Positions 1 through 7,894 of a stretch of DNA of 64,000 bases are shown here, one piece after another (the first letter of the stretch is position 1; the number at the start of each line of letters is the position of its first letter). Under the pieces are notes generated by a model. That model made no database searches. It was not told the origin of the DNA and saw only the letters and a program-made list of their open reading frames with translations. The DNA comes from Brucella pseudogrignonensis (lineage in GTDB: Bacteria > Pseudomonadota > Alphaproteobacteria > Rhizobiales > Rhizobiaceae), in contig NZ_JAVLAT010000003.1 of assembly GCF_032190615.1 (NCBI RefSeq), positions 1-64,000 of the forward strand, in the 5' to 3' direction. The position numbers and the translations under genes were made by a program.

Positions 1-59
1 TTGACACAAGTCCAACGAGAGCACCGAAAAAAGTTGTCGTCATAATTTATATCCCAGCA

Positions 60-595
60 TCATATCTGCAACTTTTTGGAGCCAACGACGAGCTCATTAG
101 AGTTGAGAGAGGTGATGAACATTGAGAACAATTCTCCCTGAGAGGTGATGTGCAGCTTGCCGTAAATATTACGCCGATGAATACGAACGGTTCCTGAAGA
201 AATTCCCAGCGCCTGCCCTGTCGCGTCTGCCGAAAATCCGCGAAGAATGTAGCCCACGATCTCTGTTTCACGTGGCGTCAACAGGTTCTTATCCAGAGTA
301 CGGAAAGCACGTTCGATAAGTCCCGAGAGGTTTTCTCCGCGCGGCTTTGTTGCAGTATGCTCAAATCGTTCTGCCAGATCGGCCCAATTTTGACGCCCTA
401 CCGCCGCTATAAAAGGCACCAGTTCGTTCAGATCACGAAGCTCGCGTGCCGAGAACGGCTTCGAGGTTCGCATTGCTGATATGATGACGCAAACGTTTGG
501 CTCGACACTGAATTTGAAGCCGATTTCCTCAGCTAGCTCCGTCTGCACATAATAATTACGGAAATATTCTCCCTGATAAAATCGGTCTGGAGCTA
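60..595 (-). pseudogene. LuxR-family regulator, N-terminally truncated by an IS
   Basis: This is the C-terminal part of a LuxR-type transcriptional regulator. The last ~65 residues form the helix-turn-helix (LTPRETEIVGYILRG, then SSGTVRIHRRNIYGKL). The part before it resembles the end of an autoinducer- or PAS-type sensor domain. A GTG at 548 could start a 162-residue protein, but the frame stays open upstream (PDRFYQGEYFRNYY, a typical family stretch) up to the IS end at 596. The real start was therefore lost when the 840-bp element inserted or a deletion followed. The ligand and targets are unknown. The fragment is probably non-functional, although the DNA-binding domain is intact. Confidence 0.75.
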
Positions 596-1435
596 GGCTC
601 AGGACTCATTCCTTTCCAAGCCAGAATATAACGGCTGCTGCGAGATCTATTGCTGCTTGGAACACAATCGGGCAGCGATCATAACGGGTAGCAATTCTTC
701 GCCAGTCTTTCAGTCTGCCAAACATGATTTCGATACGATTGCGCCGTTTATATCGGCGTTTGTCATACTTGATAGCCTTCTTGCGGTTTTTGCGCCCCGG
801 TATGCACGGCTTTATCTCTTTGTCTTTTAACCGTTTTCTGAACCAGTCAGCATCATAGCCTCTGTCTGCAAGAAGCCAGTCAACCTTCGGCAGTTTATCG
901 ATTAGAACTGCTGCTCCTTTATAGTCGCTGATTTGCCCTGCCGTGACATGGAAACAAATGGGACGCCCCTGCGTATCGGTGACGGCATGCAACTTGGTAT
1001 TTATGCCACCCTTCGTCCGACCGATCAGGCGTCCAGCGCCCCCTTTTTTAACCGTAGGCTTGAAGCCGTACGGTGTGCTTTCAAATAGGTCGCATCCATC
1101 ATCACAGTCTTGCCGACTGATGATTGTGAAGACAGGCCTTCAAATATCTGCGCAAATATCCCCTTGTGACACCAACGGTTCCAACGATTATAGAGCGTTT
1201 TACAAGGCCCGTATTCCCGAGGGGCATCACACCACCGTAACCCATTGCGAAGAATGAAGATAATTCCACTCAAGACACGCCTGTCATCAACGCGTGGACG
1301 TCCATGGCTCTTGGGAAAAAACGGGCGAAGGCGTGACATTTGTCCTTCGCTCAGCCAGTAAAGATTACTCATTGATCAGCCTCCTCAAACGAAACTGAAT
1401 CACCTCTCCTTTCTGAAATCAATGGGTCCTGAGCC
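596..1435 (-). mobile_element. IS5-family (IS427-group) insertion sequence, copy 1, 840 bp
   Basis: The ends are imperfect inverted repeats (GGCTCAGGACTCATT at 596, and GGCTCAGGACCCATT read inward from 1435). They are flanked by a TA duplication (594-595 and 1436-1437), as expected for this group. It has two overlapping transposase frames on the minus strand. A second 840-bp copy with the same translated products lies in opposite orientation at 61414-62253. The element separates a LuxR fragment from a radical-SAM fragment. Confidence 0.9.
606..1372 (-). CDS. IS5-family transposase, made by -1 frameshifting (orfA 1025-1372, orfB 606-992)
   Basis: orfA (115 residues, start ATG at 1372) is the N-terminal DUF4096-type domain beginning MSNLYWLSEGQM. 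orfB carries the DDE catalytic part, with the D of LLADRGYDADWF and a C-terminal basic region with KRRNRIEIMFGRLKDW containing the E. At 1043-1049, read on the minus strand, lies A-AAA-AAG in the zero frame, a classic -1 slippery heptamer. Shifting there gives a continuous KKGGAGRLIGRTKGG reading into orfB. The full fused product is about 255 residues. Both window copies carry the same arrangement, so the split is very likely programmed rather than a mutation. It lies wholly inside the 596-1435 element. Confidence 0.9.
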
Positions 1436-2188
1436 TAAGCCATAACTGCCATAGAGACGTGCGCTTGTGCCAAGAATTGTTGCATCGTTAGCAGCATCAG
1501 CCCCAATAATCATTTGAGTGCTTTGACCTGCTGGCGCAAATCTACGCTGCCGCTTAGTTTGTAGGCTCGGTTCAGCCATTTCCTCAATTTTCATGCGCAG
1601 ATTTCCCATAGATCTACGAATGTTTTCTGGCCGCTTTTCAGGCGCGTATTTGCTTATACCAGCATCGGTCGGCAATTCGATATTGATCGACAAGCGGTCC
1701 GCATATAGCCCAGCCTCGTCAATGAGTTGTGGTGAGGCCTCTGGAATAGATTTAAGATGGATATATCCCCGGAAATTATGCGTCGTGCGAAGCTCGCGCG
1801 CGATGCGTACCATTTCTTCCATGGTGTAGTCAGAAGAACGAATAATGCCCGACGAAAGAAACAAACCTTCAATGTAATTGCGTCGATAAAATTCTAACGT
1901 TAACCACACGACTTCTTCGGCAGTAAACCTTGCACGCTCAACATTGCTTGACGATCTGTTGATACAATAAGCACAGTCGTAAATGCAGAAATTTGTCATC
2001 AAAATTTTGAGGAGCGAGATGCAACGACCATCCGGTGCGTAAGCATGGCAAATGCCCGAACCTTCCGTCGAACCGAGACCACCAGACGTAGCCGAGTTCC
2101 GCTTTACAGTTCCGCTCGACGCGCAAGAAGCGTCATATTTTGCAGCATCTGAAAGAATAGCTAAGCGTTGAACGAGGGATTTCTTCAT
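1400..2188 (-). pseudogene. Radical-SAM protein of the UDG-linked DNA modification/repair family, C-terminally truncated
   Basis: The fragment begins near MKKSLVQRLAILSDAAKYD (start at 2188, or ATG at 2212). It keeps the radical-SAM cluster motif CIYDCAYC (C76, C80 and C83, counted from 2212) and the following SAM-binding half of the barrel. This matches the putative DNA modification/repair radical-SAM family usually encoded beside a DUF4130-UdgX uracil-DNA glycosylase-like protein. Genuine sequence stops at the IS end (1436); the last dozen residues and the stop at 1400 are IS-encoded. Family members are usually clearly longer (about 400 residues, from memory), so the C-terminal third is missing. 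A UdgX gene, its usual partner, lies 58 kb away at 59781. Function is presumed lost. Confidence 0.75.
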
Positions 2189-2498
2189 ACGTTTGTTCTG
2201 TATATGTTCCATAATTAATTGTCAAGCGTACGGCTTGATTTGCGTAACGCTCGAAGAAACCGTTCGGATTCAGAACTTATCTAGCCTTCAAATAGAAATT
2301 AAGAATACGACCGGAGAGCGGTGTGCAACGAATTATAAAGTAGATACCAACCTGCCACCGCAGATTTTTTTACAGGATGTCTCTTACGAATTCATTCTTA
2401 TTTGCAAGTTTTCGGTAACCGGTGTTCTGACCCCACGTTCTATTCGATTTTGTGTTCTGTCATTGAGAGTTAGCGAATGGACAGAACGGAGTTTCTCC

Positions 2499-2885
2499 AT
2501 GGAGCCTCGAATGGAGTTTCTCTCAACGGATCAGGGTAAGCGTGACAGCCATCGTCAGTGGCCCGTTGATTTAAAAGCCCGGATTGTTTCGGAAAGCTTG
2601 CGCCCTGGCGTGAGCGTGCAGGAAGTTGCCGATCGTTATGGCGTGCGTGCGAACTATCTGTCTTCATGGCGCACGCTGGCACGTCAGGGCAAGCTTGTTT
2701 TGCCTTCGCCCGAAGATGATACGGAATTTGCGGCGATCATAGTAGCGGAGCCTGCAATTGAACCGGTAACGCCACCATCTTCACGCGTTGAGATATTCTG
2801 CGGGGAAGTCATCATCCGGCTGGAAGAAGGTGCACCTGCTTCTCGGATTGCAGCTGTTGCAAGCGCGCTTGCGGCTCTTAAATGA
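2499..2885 (+). CDS. tnpA: IS66-family accessory protein TnpA
   Basis: A small HTH protein of IS66 elements (about 128 residues from the ATG at 2499). It has a helix-turn-helix of the IS3/IS911 orfA type (VQEVADRYGVRANYLSSWR, residues about 40-60). The C-terminus, around CGEVIIRLEEGAPASRI, is conserved in IS66 TnpA. The open frame extends back to 2193, but that would take the start outside the element, so an internal ATG (2499 or 2511) is preferred. It overlaps tnpB by 4 bases, which indicates translational coupling. TnpA is needed for transposition in studied IS66 members, but its exact role is unclear. Confidence 0.85.
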   Translation: MEPRMEFLSTDQGKRDSHRQWPVDLKARIVSESLRPGVSVQEVADRYGVRANYLSSWRTLARQGKLVLPSPEDDTEFAAIIVAEPAIEPVTPPSSRVEIFCGEVIIRLEEGAPASRIAAVASALAALK

Positions 2886-3232
2886 TCTTTCCTTCCAATC
2901 GGGTGCGGATCATGGTGGCGACAAAACCTGTCGATTTCCGTAAGGGACATGACGGGTTGGCGATGTTGGTGAAGCACGAATTACGCAAAGATCCTTTCAC
3001 TGGAACTGTATTCGTGTTCCGTTCGCGCAAGGCGGACCGGCTTAAGCTGATCTACTGGGATGGCACGGGTATGGTTCTGGCTTATAAGCGTTTGGAAGCC
3101 CATACGTTCAGCTGGCCAGAGATCCGGGATGGGCTAATGTCATTGAACCATGCGCAGTTTGAGGCCCTGTTTGCAGGGCTTGACTGGCGACGTGTCCGTG
3201 CAGTGAAAGCACGAGCGCCTATGGCTGTTTAA
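2882..3232 (+). CDS. tnpB: IS66-family accessory protein TnpB
   Basis: A protein of 116 residues with the TnpB/Orf34 hallmarks: KPVDFRKGHDGLAMLV near residue 20, then GTVFVFRSRKADRLKLIYWD, and a C-terminal GLDWRRVRAV. Length is normal for the family and there is no frameshift. The ATG overlaps the tnpA stop (ATGA). It is followed by a 71-bp gap before tnpC. The biochemical role is not established; it is required along with TnpA for efficient IS66 transposition. Confidence 0.92.
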   Translation: MIFPSNRVRIMVATKPVDFRKGHDGLAMLVKHELRKDPFTGTVFVFRSRKADRLKLIYWDGTGMVLAYKRLEAHTFSWPEIRDGLMSLNHAQFEALFAGLDWRRVRAVKARAPMAV

Positions 3233-3303
3233 ATGCTGCGGCACGATGACTCTGACACCATAATCATCAAGCATATCAAGGCCGGATTTGGTAAGTTCGG
3301 CCC

Positions 3304-4833
3304 ATGCTGGATGCCACTGATCTTCCCAACGATATTGCTGAACTCAAAGCACTGCTGATTGCAGCAACGGCGCTCGGTCTTCGTAAAGATGATCGGATTG
3401 CGCGGCTGGAGAAGCTGGTTACAGCCTTCAAACAGGCCGCTTTTGGACGCAAGTCAGAGAAGATTAATCCTGAGCAGTTTGATCTGGCCCTGGAAGATCT
3501 GGAAACAGCTATTGCGGCGATCCATGCGGAAGATGAAGCAGATACAGCTTCCACCAAGCCCGCCTCAAAGCCACGTGCCATCAATCGGGGTTCTCTTCCA
3601 AAGCACTTGCCACGTATCGACGAAGTGATAGAGCCGGAAAGTCTGATTTGCGCCTGCGGTGGTTGCATGCATTGCATTGGCGAAGATGTTTCTGAGCGAC
3701 TGGATGTGATCCCTGCGCAGTTTCGTGTCATTGTCACGCATCGTCCCAAATATGCATGCCGCGCCTGTACGGATGGTGTTGTGCAAGCACACGCTCCAGC
3801 GCGACTGATCCCGTCAGGCTTGCCGACAGAAGCAACAGTTGCGCATGTGCTGGTTTCCAAATATGCCGACCATCTTCCGCTTTATCGCCAGGCCCAGATT
3901 ATGGGCCGTCAGGGCATCGACATAGATCGCTCGACACTGGCTGACTGGGTGGGAAGGGCAGCCTTTGAGCTGCGCCCTGTCTTTGATGCGCTGATTGCTG
4001 ATCTGAAGCGATCAAGCAAACTCTTCATGGATGAGACGCGTGCGCCGGTTCTTGATCCCGGATCAGGTAAGACCAAAACGGGATATTTTTGGGCTTTGGC
4101 GCGGGATGACCGACCATGGGGCGGCAATGCCCCGCCCGGTGTCGCTTTCACTTATGCGCCCGGGCGATCTGGCCAATATGCCGAACAGATATTGAAGGGC
4201 TTCAACGGTATCCTGCAAGTGGATGGCTATGCAGGCTACAATCGACTGGTCACGCCAGATCGTATTGGTCAGAATATACAATTGGCTTATTGCTGGGCTC
4301 ATGCGCGCCGTAAGCTTATTGAGATTACGCGCACAGGCTCGTCCCCGATTGCTGAAGACGGTGTAAAGCGGATCGGCGAACTCTATAAGATCGAAGCTGA
4401 ATTGCGCGGGCTCACCCCAGAAGCGCGGCTCGCGGTTCGTCAGGCACAATCAAAGCCGCTGATCATCGATATGCAAACATGGCTTGCGTATCACCGCGCA
4501 CGCGTGTCGGCAAAAGCCCCATTGGGCGAGGCATTGAAATACATCGCCAAATACTGGGACGGCTTGTGTCTGTTCTTGTCTGATGGTCGCGTGGAACTGG
4601 ATAACAACAGTGTCGAAAGAACAATCCGGCCAATTGCATTGAGCCGAAAAAATGCATTATTCGCAGGTCATGAAGCAGGTGCTCATAACTGGGGTATGGT
4701 CGCCTCACTGATTGAGACATGCAAACTCAATTCAGTCGATCCGCAGAAATGGCTGACCAGCACGCTCACCGCAATCGTCAATGGTCATAAGCAGAGCCAA
4801 ATTAATGAATTACTGCCGTGGAATTACTCATGA
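3304..4833 (+). CDS. tnpC: IS66-family transposase TnpC
   Basis: A full-length DDE transposase of 509 residues. In order it has an N-terminal coiled-coil (LKALLIAATALGLRKDDRIARL), an IS66 zinc-finger region (CACGGCMHC, then YACRACTDG), the DDE domain, and the C-terminal segment ending LLPWNYS that is typical of the family. Catalytic candidates are the D of LFMDETRAPV, the D of LQVDGYAGYN and the E of LDNNSVERTIRP. The stop overlaps the start of a GNAT gene (ATGA at 4830-4833). The gene looks intact and could be active if both element ends were present. Confidence 0.92.
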   Translation: MLDATDLPNDIAELKALLIAATALGLRKDDRIARLEKLVTAFKQAAFGRKSEKINPEQFDLALEDLETAIAAIHAEDEADTASTKPASKPRAINRGSLPKHLPRIDEVIEPESLICACGGCMHCIGEDVSERLDVIPAQFRVIVTHRPKYACRACTDGVVQAHAPARLIPSGLPTEATVAHVLVSKYADHLPLYRQAQIMGRQGIDIDRSTLADWVGRAAFELRPVFDALIADLKRSSKLFMDETRAPVLDPGSGKTKTGYFWALARDDRPWGGNAPPGVAFTYAPGRSGQYAEQILKGFNGILQVDGYAGYNRLVTPDRIGQNIQLAYCWAHARRKLIEITRTGSSPIAEDGVKRIGELYKIEAELRGLTPEARLAVRQAQSKPLIIDMQTWLAYHRARVSAKAPLGEALKYIAKYWDGLCLFLSDGRVELDNNSVERTIRPIALSRKNALFAGHEAGAHNWGMVASLIETCKLNSVDPQKWLTSTLTAIVNGHKQSQINELLPWNYS

Positions 4834-5306
4834 TGAAGAACTTGATTGCCCGACCTTATACTGTCAGCGATTTTAACGGCTGCCTGGCAATATTCGATAG
4901 CAATGTGCCGACCTTCTTTGCAGCAGGGGAACGCGAAGAATTTTGCGACTTTCTGCTCGGAAAATCTGATGTGGAAGGCTTTTACCTGGTGCTCACGCTT
5001 AGCGAAGACATCATTGCTTGTGGTGGATTAACTATCGATGCAAAAAAGCGTCAAGCTTCTTTATCATGGGGAATGGTAAGCTCAGAGATGCATCGAAAAG
5101 GCATTGGCACGTACTTGTTTAAAGCCAGGTTAGAGCAAGCTAGACATTTGCGAAACATAGATGAGCTAGTCCTTTCAACAAGCCAGCATAGTTCTGGTTT
5201 CTATGAGAGACTAGGATTCAGGGTCTTAAAAATTATGCCCAACGGCTTTGGCCCAGGTTTGGATTGTTGGGAAATGACATTACGTTGGGAGGTGTTGTCA
5301 CGTTAA
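4830..5306 (+). CDS. GNAT-family N-acetyltransferase, 3' end replaced by an IS terminus
   Basis: A GCN5-related acetyltransferase of 158 residues from the ATG at 4830. The acetyl-CoA-binding motif A is visible (MHRKGIGTYLFKARLEQA, with the R/Q-x-x-G-x-G/A pattern), preceded by the beta strand IACGGLTID and followed by STSQHSSGFYERLGFRVL, the usual C-terminal half. The substrate cannot be read from sequence. The start overlaps the tnpC stop, so the gene looks translationally coupled to the transposase. The last five codons and the stop lie inside the IS6 terminus at 5291-5306, so a few native C-terminal residues have probably been swapped. The fold should still be complete. Confidence 0.8.
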   Translation: MMKNLIARPYTVSDFNGCLAIFDSNVPTFFAAGEREEFCDFLLGKSDVEGFYLVLTLSEDIIACGGLTIDAKKRQASLSWGMVSSEMHRKGIGTYLFKARLEQARHLRNIDELVLSTSQHSSGFYERLGFRVLKIMPNGFGPGLDCWEMTLRWEVLSR

Positions 5307-6107
5307 GTTTCTCTTGCCGGAAAGGCCAGGGGTTCGTAGATATTCAGGCGACACAGGCCGCAATTTTCCATGCATCGAAAGCTTCGAGGCGATGGTAGCG
5401 AATTGTTTGTGCGGCTCGGCGACGAGATGGAACAGAGAAACAATTGCGGGTAGCTGAGTGCATGGAAACGAAGCGTTGCAACGCTCCCGGTGATCGGTGG
5501 CCTTGCATGGTTCGCTCCCGTTTCCTAAACGGCAGGTGGCTATTCTCGGCTCGATTATTGAGGCCCTTGTGCGACCAATGCTCAAGGCCGGGTGCCACTT
5601 CTGCTTTTGCTGCACTGTACGAGCGGAGCTTATCAGTGATGATCCGTTTGGGAGCGAAGCCATAGCGCTTCATTAACGCCACGAGCATTCGCTTTGCTGC
5701 CCCTTTATCTCGCCGCTTCTGCAAGATTTGTTCGAGAACGATGCCGTTTTGATCCACCGCACGCCAGAGCCAGAATTTCTTTCCAGAGCATTGGACGACC
5801 ACTTCGTCCAAATACCAAATATCGCCAGGGCGCGCCTGACGACGCCGCAAGTTGCGCGTGATCTGGGCTCCGAACTTGGCGATCCAACGACGAACTGTCT
5901 CGTATGATACGTCGATACCACGCTCAAGCAGCATTTCCTCAACTTCACGCAGACTAAGGTTGAACCGCAGATAAAGCCACACCGCATGAGCAATAATCTG
6001 TGGCGGAAAACGGTGACGCTTGAAGATGATATCTGATGGCTGCATCGTCAAAATTTACGCCCAAACCGTCAGGCAGGCAACTGCAGTCCAGTTAACGTGA
6101 CAACACC
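5291..6107 (-). mobile_element. IS6-family insertion sequence, copy A, 817 bp
   Basis: Bounded by the inverted repeat GGTGTTGTCACGTTAA at 5291-5306 and its complement at 6092-6107. It has one transposase gene on the minus strand. Two further 817-bp copies lie at 41469-42285 (B) and 50412-51228 (C); A is slightly diverged from them. The 8-bp flanks (5283-5290 and 6108-6115) do not match, so the original target duplication has been lost through recombination or an adjacent deletion. Confidence 0.9.
5344..6051 (-). CDS. IS6-family transposase (copy A)
   Basis: A DDE transposase of 235 residues. It has an N-terminal HTH (SLREVEEMLLERGIDVSYETVRRW), then the first D in WYLDEVVVQ, the second in IITDKLRSYSAAK and the E in NNRAENSHLPFRKRER. 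Length and layout are those of the IS26-like branch of IS6. It differs from copies B and C at scattered residues (for example VVQCSGKKFWL against VVKCAGEKFWL). The frame is intact, so it is probably an active enzyme that works by replicative or copy-in cointegrate formation, as known for IS6 elements. Confidence 0.92.
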   Translation of the reverse strand: MTMQPSDIIFKRHRFPPQIIAHAVWLYLRFNLSLREVEEMLLERGIDVSYETVRRWIAKFGAQITRNLRRRQARPGDIWYLDEVVVQCSGKKFWLWRAVDQNGIVLEQILQKRRDKGAAKRMLVALMKRYGFAPKRIITDKLRSYSAAKAEVAPGLEHWSHKGLNNRAENSHLPFRKRERTMQGHRSPGALQRFVSMHSATRNCFSVPSRRRAAQTIRYHRLEAFDAWKIAACVA

Positions 6108-6330
6108 GGTTTATCTTCACGCCTACAAGACCGTGTCCGAGGCCCGCAATGCCATCGGCAGATATCTAAATTTCTACAACAGCCGACGGCCACATTCATC
6201 GCGTGACCGACAGACACCGGATCAGGTTTACTTCAACGCGCTGACACCAATGATCGTGGCAGCATAATCGAGGCGGTAATCCACTTAGCAAAACGCCCGA
6301 AACTGTTCAGACAAACCGAACCACTTCTGC
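6108..6330 (+). pseudogene. IS3-family orfB, C-terminal remnant
   Basis: This encodes only the last ~50 residues of an IS3-type integrase (YLHAYKTVSEARNAIGRYL ... TPDQVYFNALTP), with one S-to-R change, followed by the element's terminal region (GTTCAGACAAACCGA). It is the same element as the longer remnant at 40820-41468. Its 5' part has been replaced by the end of IS6 copy A. It is not functional. Confidence 0.85.
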
Positions 6331-6571
6331 AAAGCTGGTGCGTTCAATGTCCCGCAAGGCTTGTTCCTCAGATAACGCTGCATGCGAAGGCTTCTTCGGC
6401 AGGCTGAAAACAGAGCTCTTCTACCCCAGCGATTGGAAGAACACCACACTTGAGCAGTTTATCAATGAAGTCGATGGCTACATTCGATGGTACAACGAGA
6501 AACGGATCAAGATATCGCTTGGCGCTCGAAGCCCAATCGAATATCGAAACAGTCTTGGCATTGTGACGTAA
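6327..6571 (+). pseudogene. IS3-family (IS150-like) transposase, C-terminal fragment
   Basis: The translation reads RSMSRKACSSDNAACEGFFG then RLKTELFYPSDW and YIRWYNEKRIKISLGARSP, the C-terminal third of an IS150-type orfB including the catalytic E region (EGFFGRLK). The catalytic D residues and the N-terminal part are missing. It abuts the preceding IS3 remnant, and a probable terminus of its own element follows the stop near 6572-6600. Confidence 0.8.
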
Positions 6572-6616
6572 AACCAGTCCAAGTTTTTATCCGCACCCCC
6601 GAGTGGCCACTTTCGC

Positions 6617-6802
6617 GTGAAGAAGAACATGGCCAAGATCGGCGGATTCCAGTCCTTCAAGACGGCGCGTCGGACGATGGCCGGGTTCGAAGCGACGTTG
6701 TGGCTGCGGAAAGGCTTCGACTTTTCCGGCGGGTGGACCGTCAACGATCAGAATGACCTGCTCGCGCGCCTCTTCGGACTTCAAAAGGTTAACAAAGCAT
6801 AA
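6617..6802 (+). pseudogene. IS6-family transposase, C-terminal fragment
   Basis: The 61-residue frame reads IGGFQSFKTARRTMAGFEA then LRKGFDFSGG and LLARLFGL, the tail of an IS6-type transposase of a different branch from copies A-C. An IS6-like terminus (TTTGCGACAAGCC, 6844-6856) follows. The remaining bases to 6981 hold no gene that I recognise. This fragment marks the edge between the mobile-element pile and the PTS island. Confidence 0.65.
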
Positions 6803-6981
6803 AAATGCGACCGATCACGGGGCGGCTTTGACCTTCTCAACAATTTGCGACAAGCCGAAATACAACATAGAAAATTTGATCGCGCAGAACTTCTAAACTG
6901 CCAAAAACATGTCCAGGTAATAACAACTTACTTGAGTTGGAGCACGCGCGCCACCAACTCGTTTCTTCGCGATCGTGAAAA

Positions 6982-7269
6982 TTACTTTCGTAATTCGGCT
7001 TCGATCTGATCGAGGGCCTGATCTTTGCCGATACCGGTCAGAAAGGGAAGGCCTTTGATGACTGGCTTGGTGACGGAAGCAGAAATTGGTGTGGTTGAAA
7101 CAATAAAATCCACATTGTCAGCCAGGGATGCAACTTCTGTAGCCTTAGCCTGCTGGGCATTGAAGGTGAGCCCGCGCTTTTTCATTTCTTCGGTGACGGC
7201 GGCATTCACGGCCGTGGATGTCGCGACACCCGTTCCGCACGCGAAGAGAATTGTCTTTAGTCTAGCCAT
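6982..7269 (-). CDS. PTS system galactitol-type EIIB component
   Basis: A 95-residue cytoplasmic IIB protein that passes the phosphoryl group from IIA to the incoming polyol. The P-loop-like start MARLKTILFACGTGVATST carries the phospho-cysteine C11, as in GatB and SgcB. The ATG at 7269 is chosen because TTGGAGGAAACC precedes it; the open frame reaches 7347 but would overlap the upstream IIA gene. It is the last gene of a minus-strand IIC-IIA-IIB operon. The family name says galactitol, but no galactitol dehydrogenase or tagatose-bisphosphate aldolase is nearby, so the sugar is open. Phosphate is presumably supplied by the HPr-EI fusion at 16368. Confidence 0.88.
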   Translation of the reverse strand: MARLKTILFACGTGVATSTAVNAAVTEEMKKRGLTFNAQQAKATEVASLADNVDFIVSTTPISASVTKPVIKGLPFLTGIGKDQALDQIEAELRK

Positions 7270-7348
7270 GGTTTCCTCCAAAGTGTTCCTACATGCCTTG
7301 CAATGCACGACAATCGCATTTGTGTTGTCTCGAGTTCCGCTTTGCAAT

Positions 7349-7816
7349 TTATTGTTTGTTCAACGCAGTTTGAATATCTTCAAAAGAGCGCGCTGCCATC
7401 AGCCTCTCGAGTGCGTCCGGATCCTGAATTGTTGCCATGATCTGTTGCAAGGTCTCAATTTGCTTATCCTTGTCATTGATCGCAAGCAAAAAGACATACC
7501 CAACAGCAACGGCCTCGTCAGGATCTTCCATATTGGCAAATTCAACGGGTGACTTCAGTGTTGCAAAGGCAATACCCGCTTTGAGCACATGCTCAGGGTC
7601 CGTATGTGGAACGGCCACGTTCTTTTCGAGCTCAAGTGGCAACCCAGTCGGCATGGAGAGCTCACGACTTACCACTGCATCGGCGTAGCTTGGCTTTACA
7701 TAGCCCAATTTTTCCAGTTTTCCCGCGAGAATCCGGATAATTTCCTCGTTTATTGTTGCGTCGCTCTGAAGCTCGATCGCGTTTGGGTCTAGAAAATCAA
7801 TCAGACCAGCAGCCAT
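7349..7816 (-). CDS. PTS EIIA component, fructose/galactitol type
   Basis: A IIA protein of 155 residues of the PTS_EIIA_2 (GatA/FruA/PtsN) fold. The phosphorylated histidine is H71 in VAVPHTDPEHV. The length is normal for a stand-alone IIA. It lies 79 bp downstream of the IIC gene and 79 bp upstream of IIB, all on the minus strand. It could be mistaken for the nitrogen-PTS IIA (PtsN), but linkage to IIC and IIB makes a transport role much more likely. Confidence 0.88.
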   Translation of the reverse strand: MAAGLIDFLDPNAIELQSDATINEEIIRILAGKLEKLGYVKPSYADAVVSRELSMPTGLPLELEKNVAVPHTDPEHVLKAGIAFATLKSPVEFANMEDPDEAVAVGYVFLLAINDKDKQIETLQQIMATIQDPDALERLMAARSFEDIQTALNKQ

Positions 7817-7894
7817 TTCACTCTCCGTTTGAAGAAGGCCGCACGTCGAAGCAGACGTGCGGCTTTGATTATAGTGCAGAATTGATTGCCACTA

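Larger units (their letters stand above)
2415..5290 (+). mobile_element. IS66-family element with tnpA-tnpB-tnpC and a GNAT gene; right end not seen
   Basis: The left end probably starts with GTAACCGGTGTTCTGA at 2415, the GTAA start usual for IS66 termini. The three canonical genes follow in order with the usual tnpA/tnpB overlap. No matching right inverted repeat occurs before the IS6 element that begins at 5291, so the right end has been lost. The acetyltransferase gene may have travelled with the element. The stretch 2213-2414 to its left holds no recognisable gene. Confidence 0.7.
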
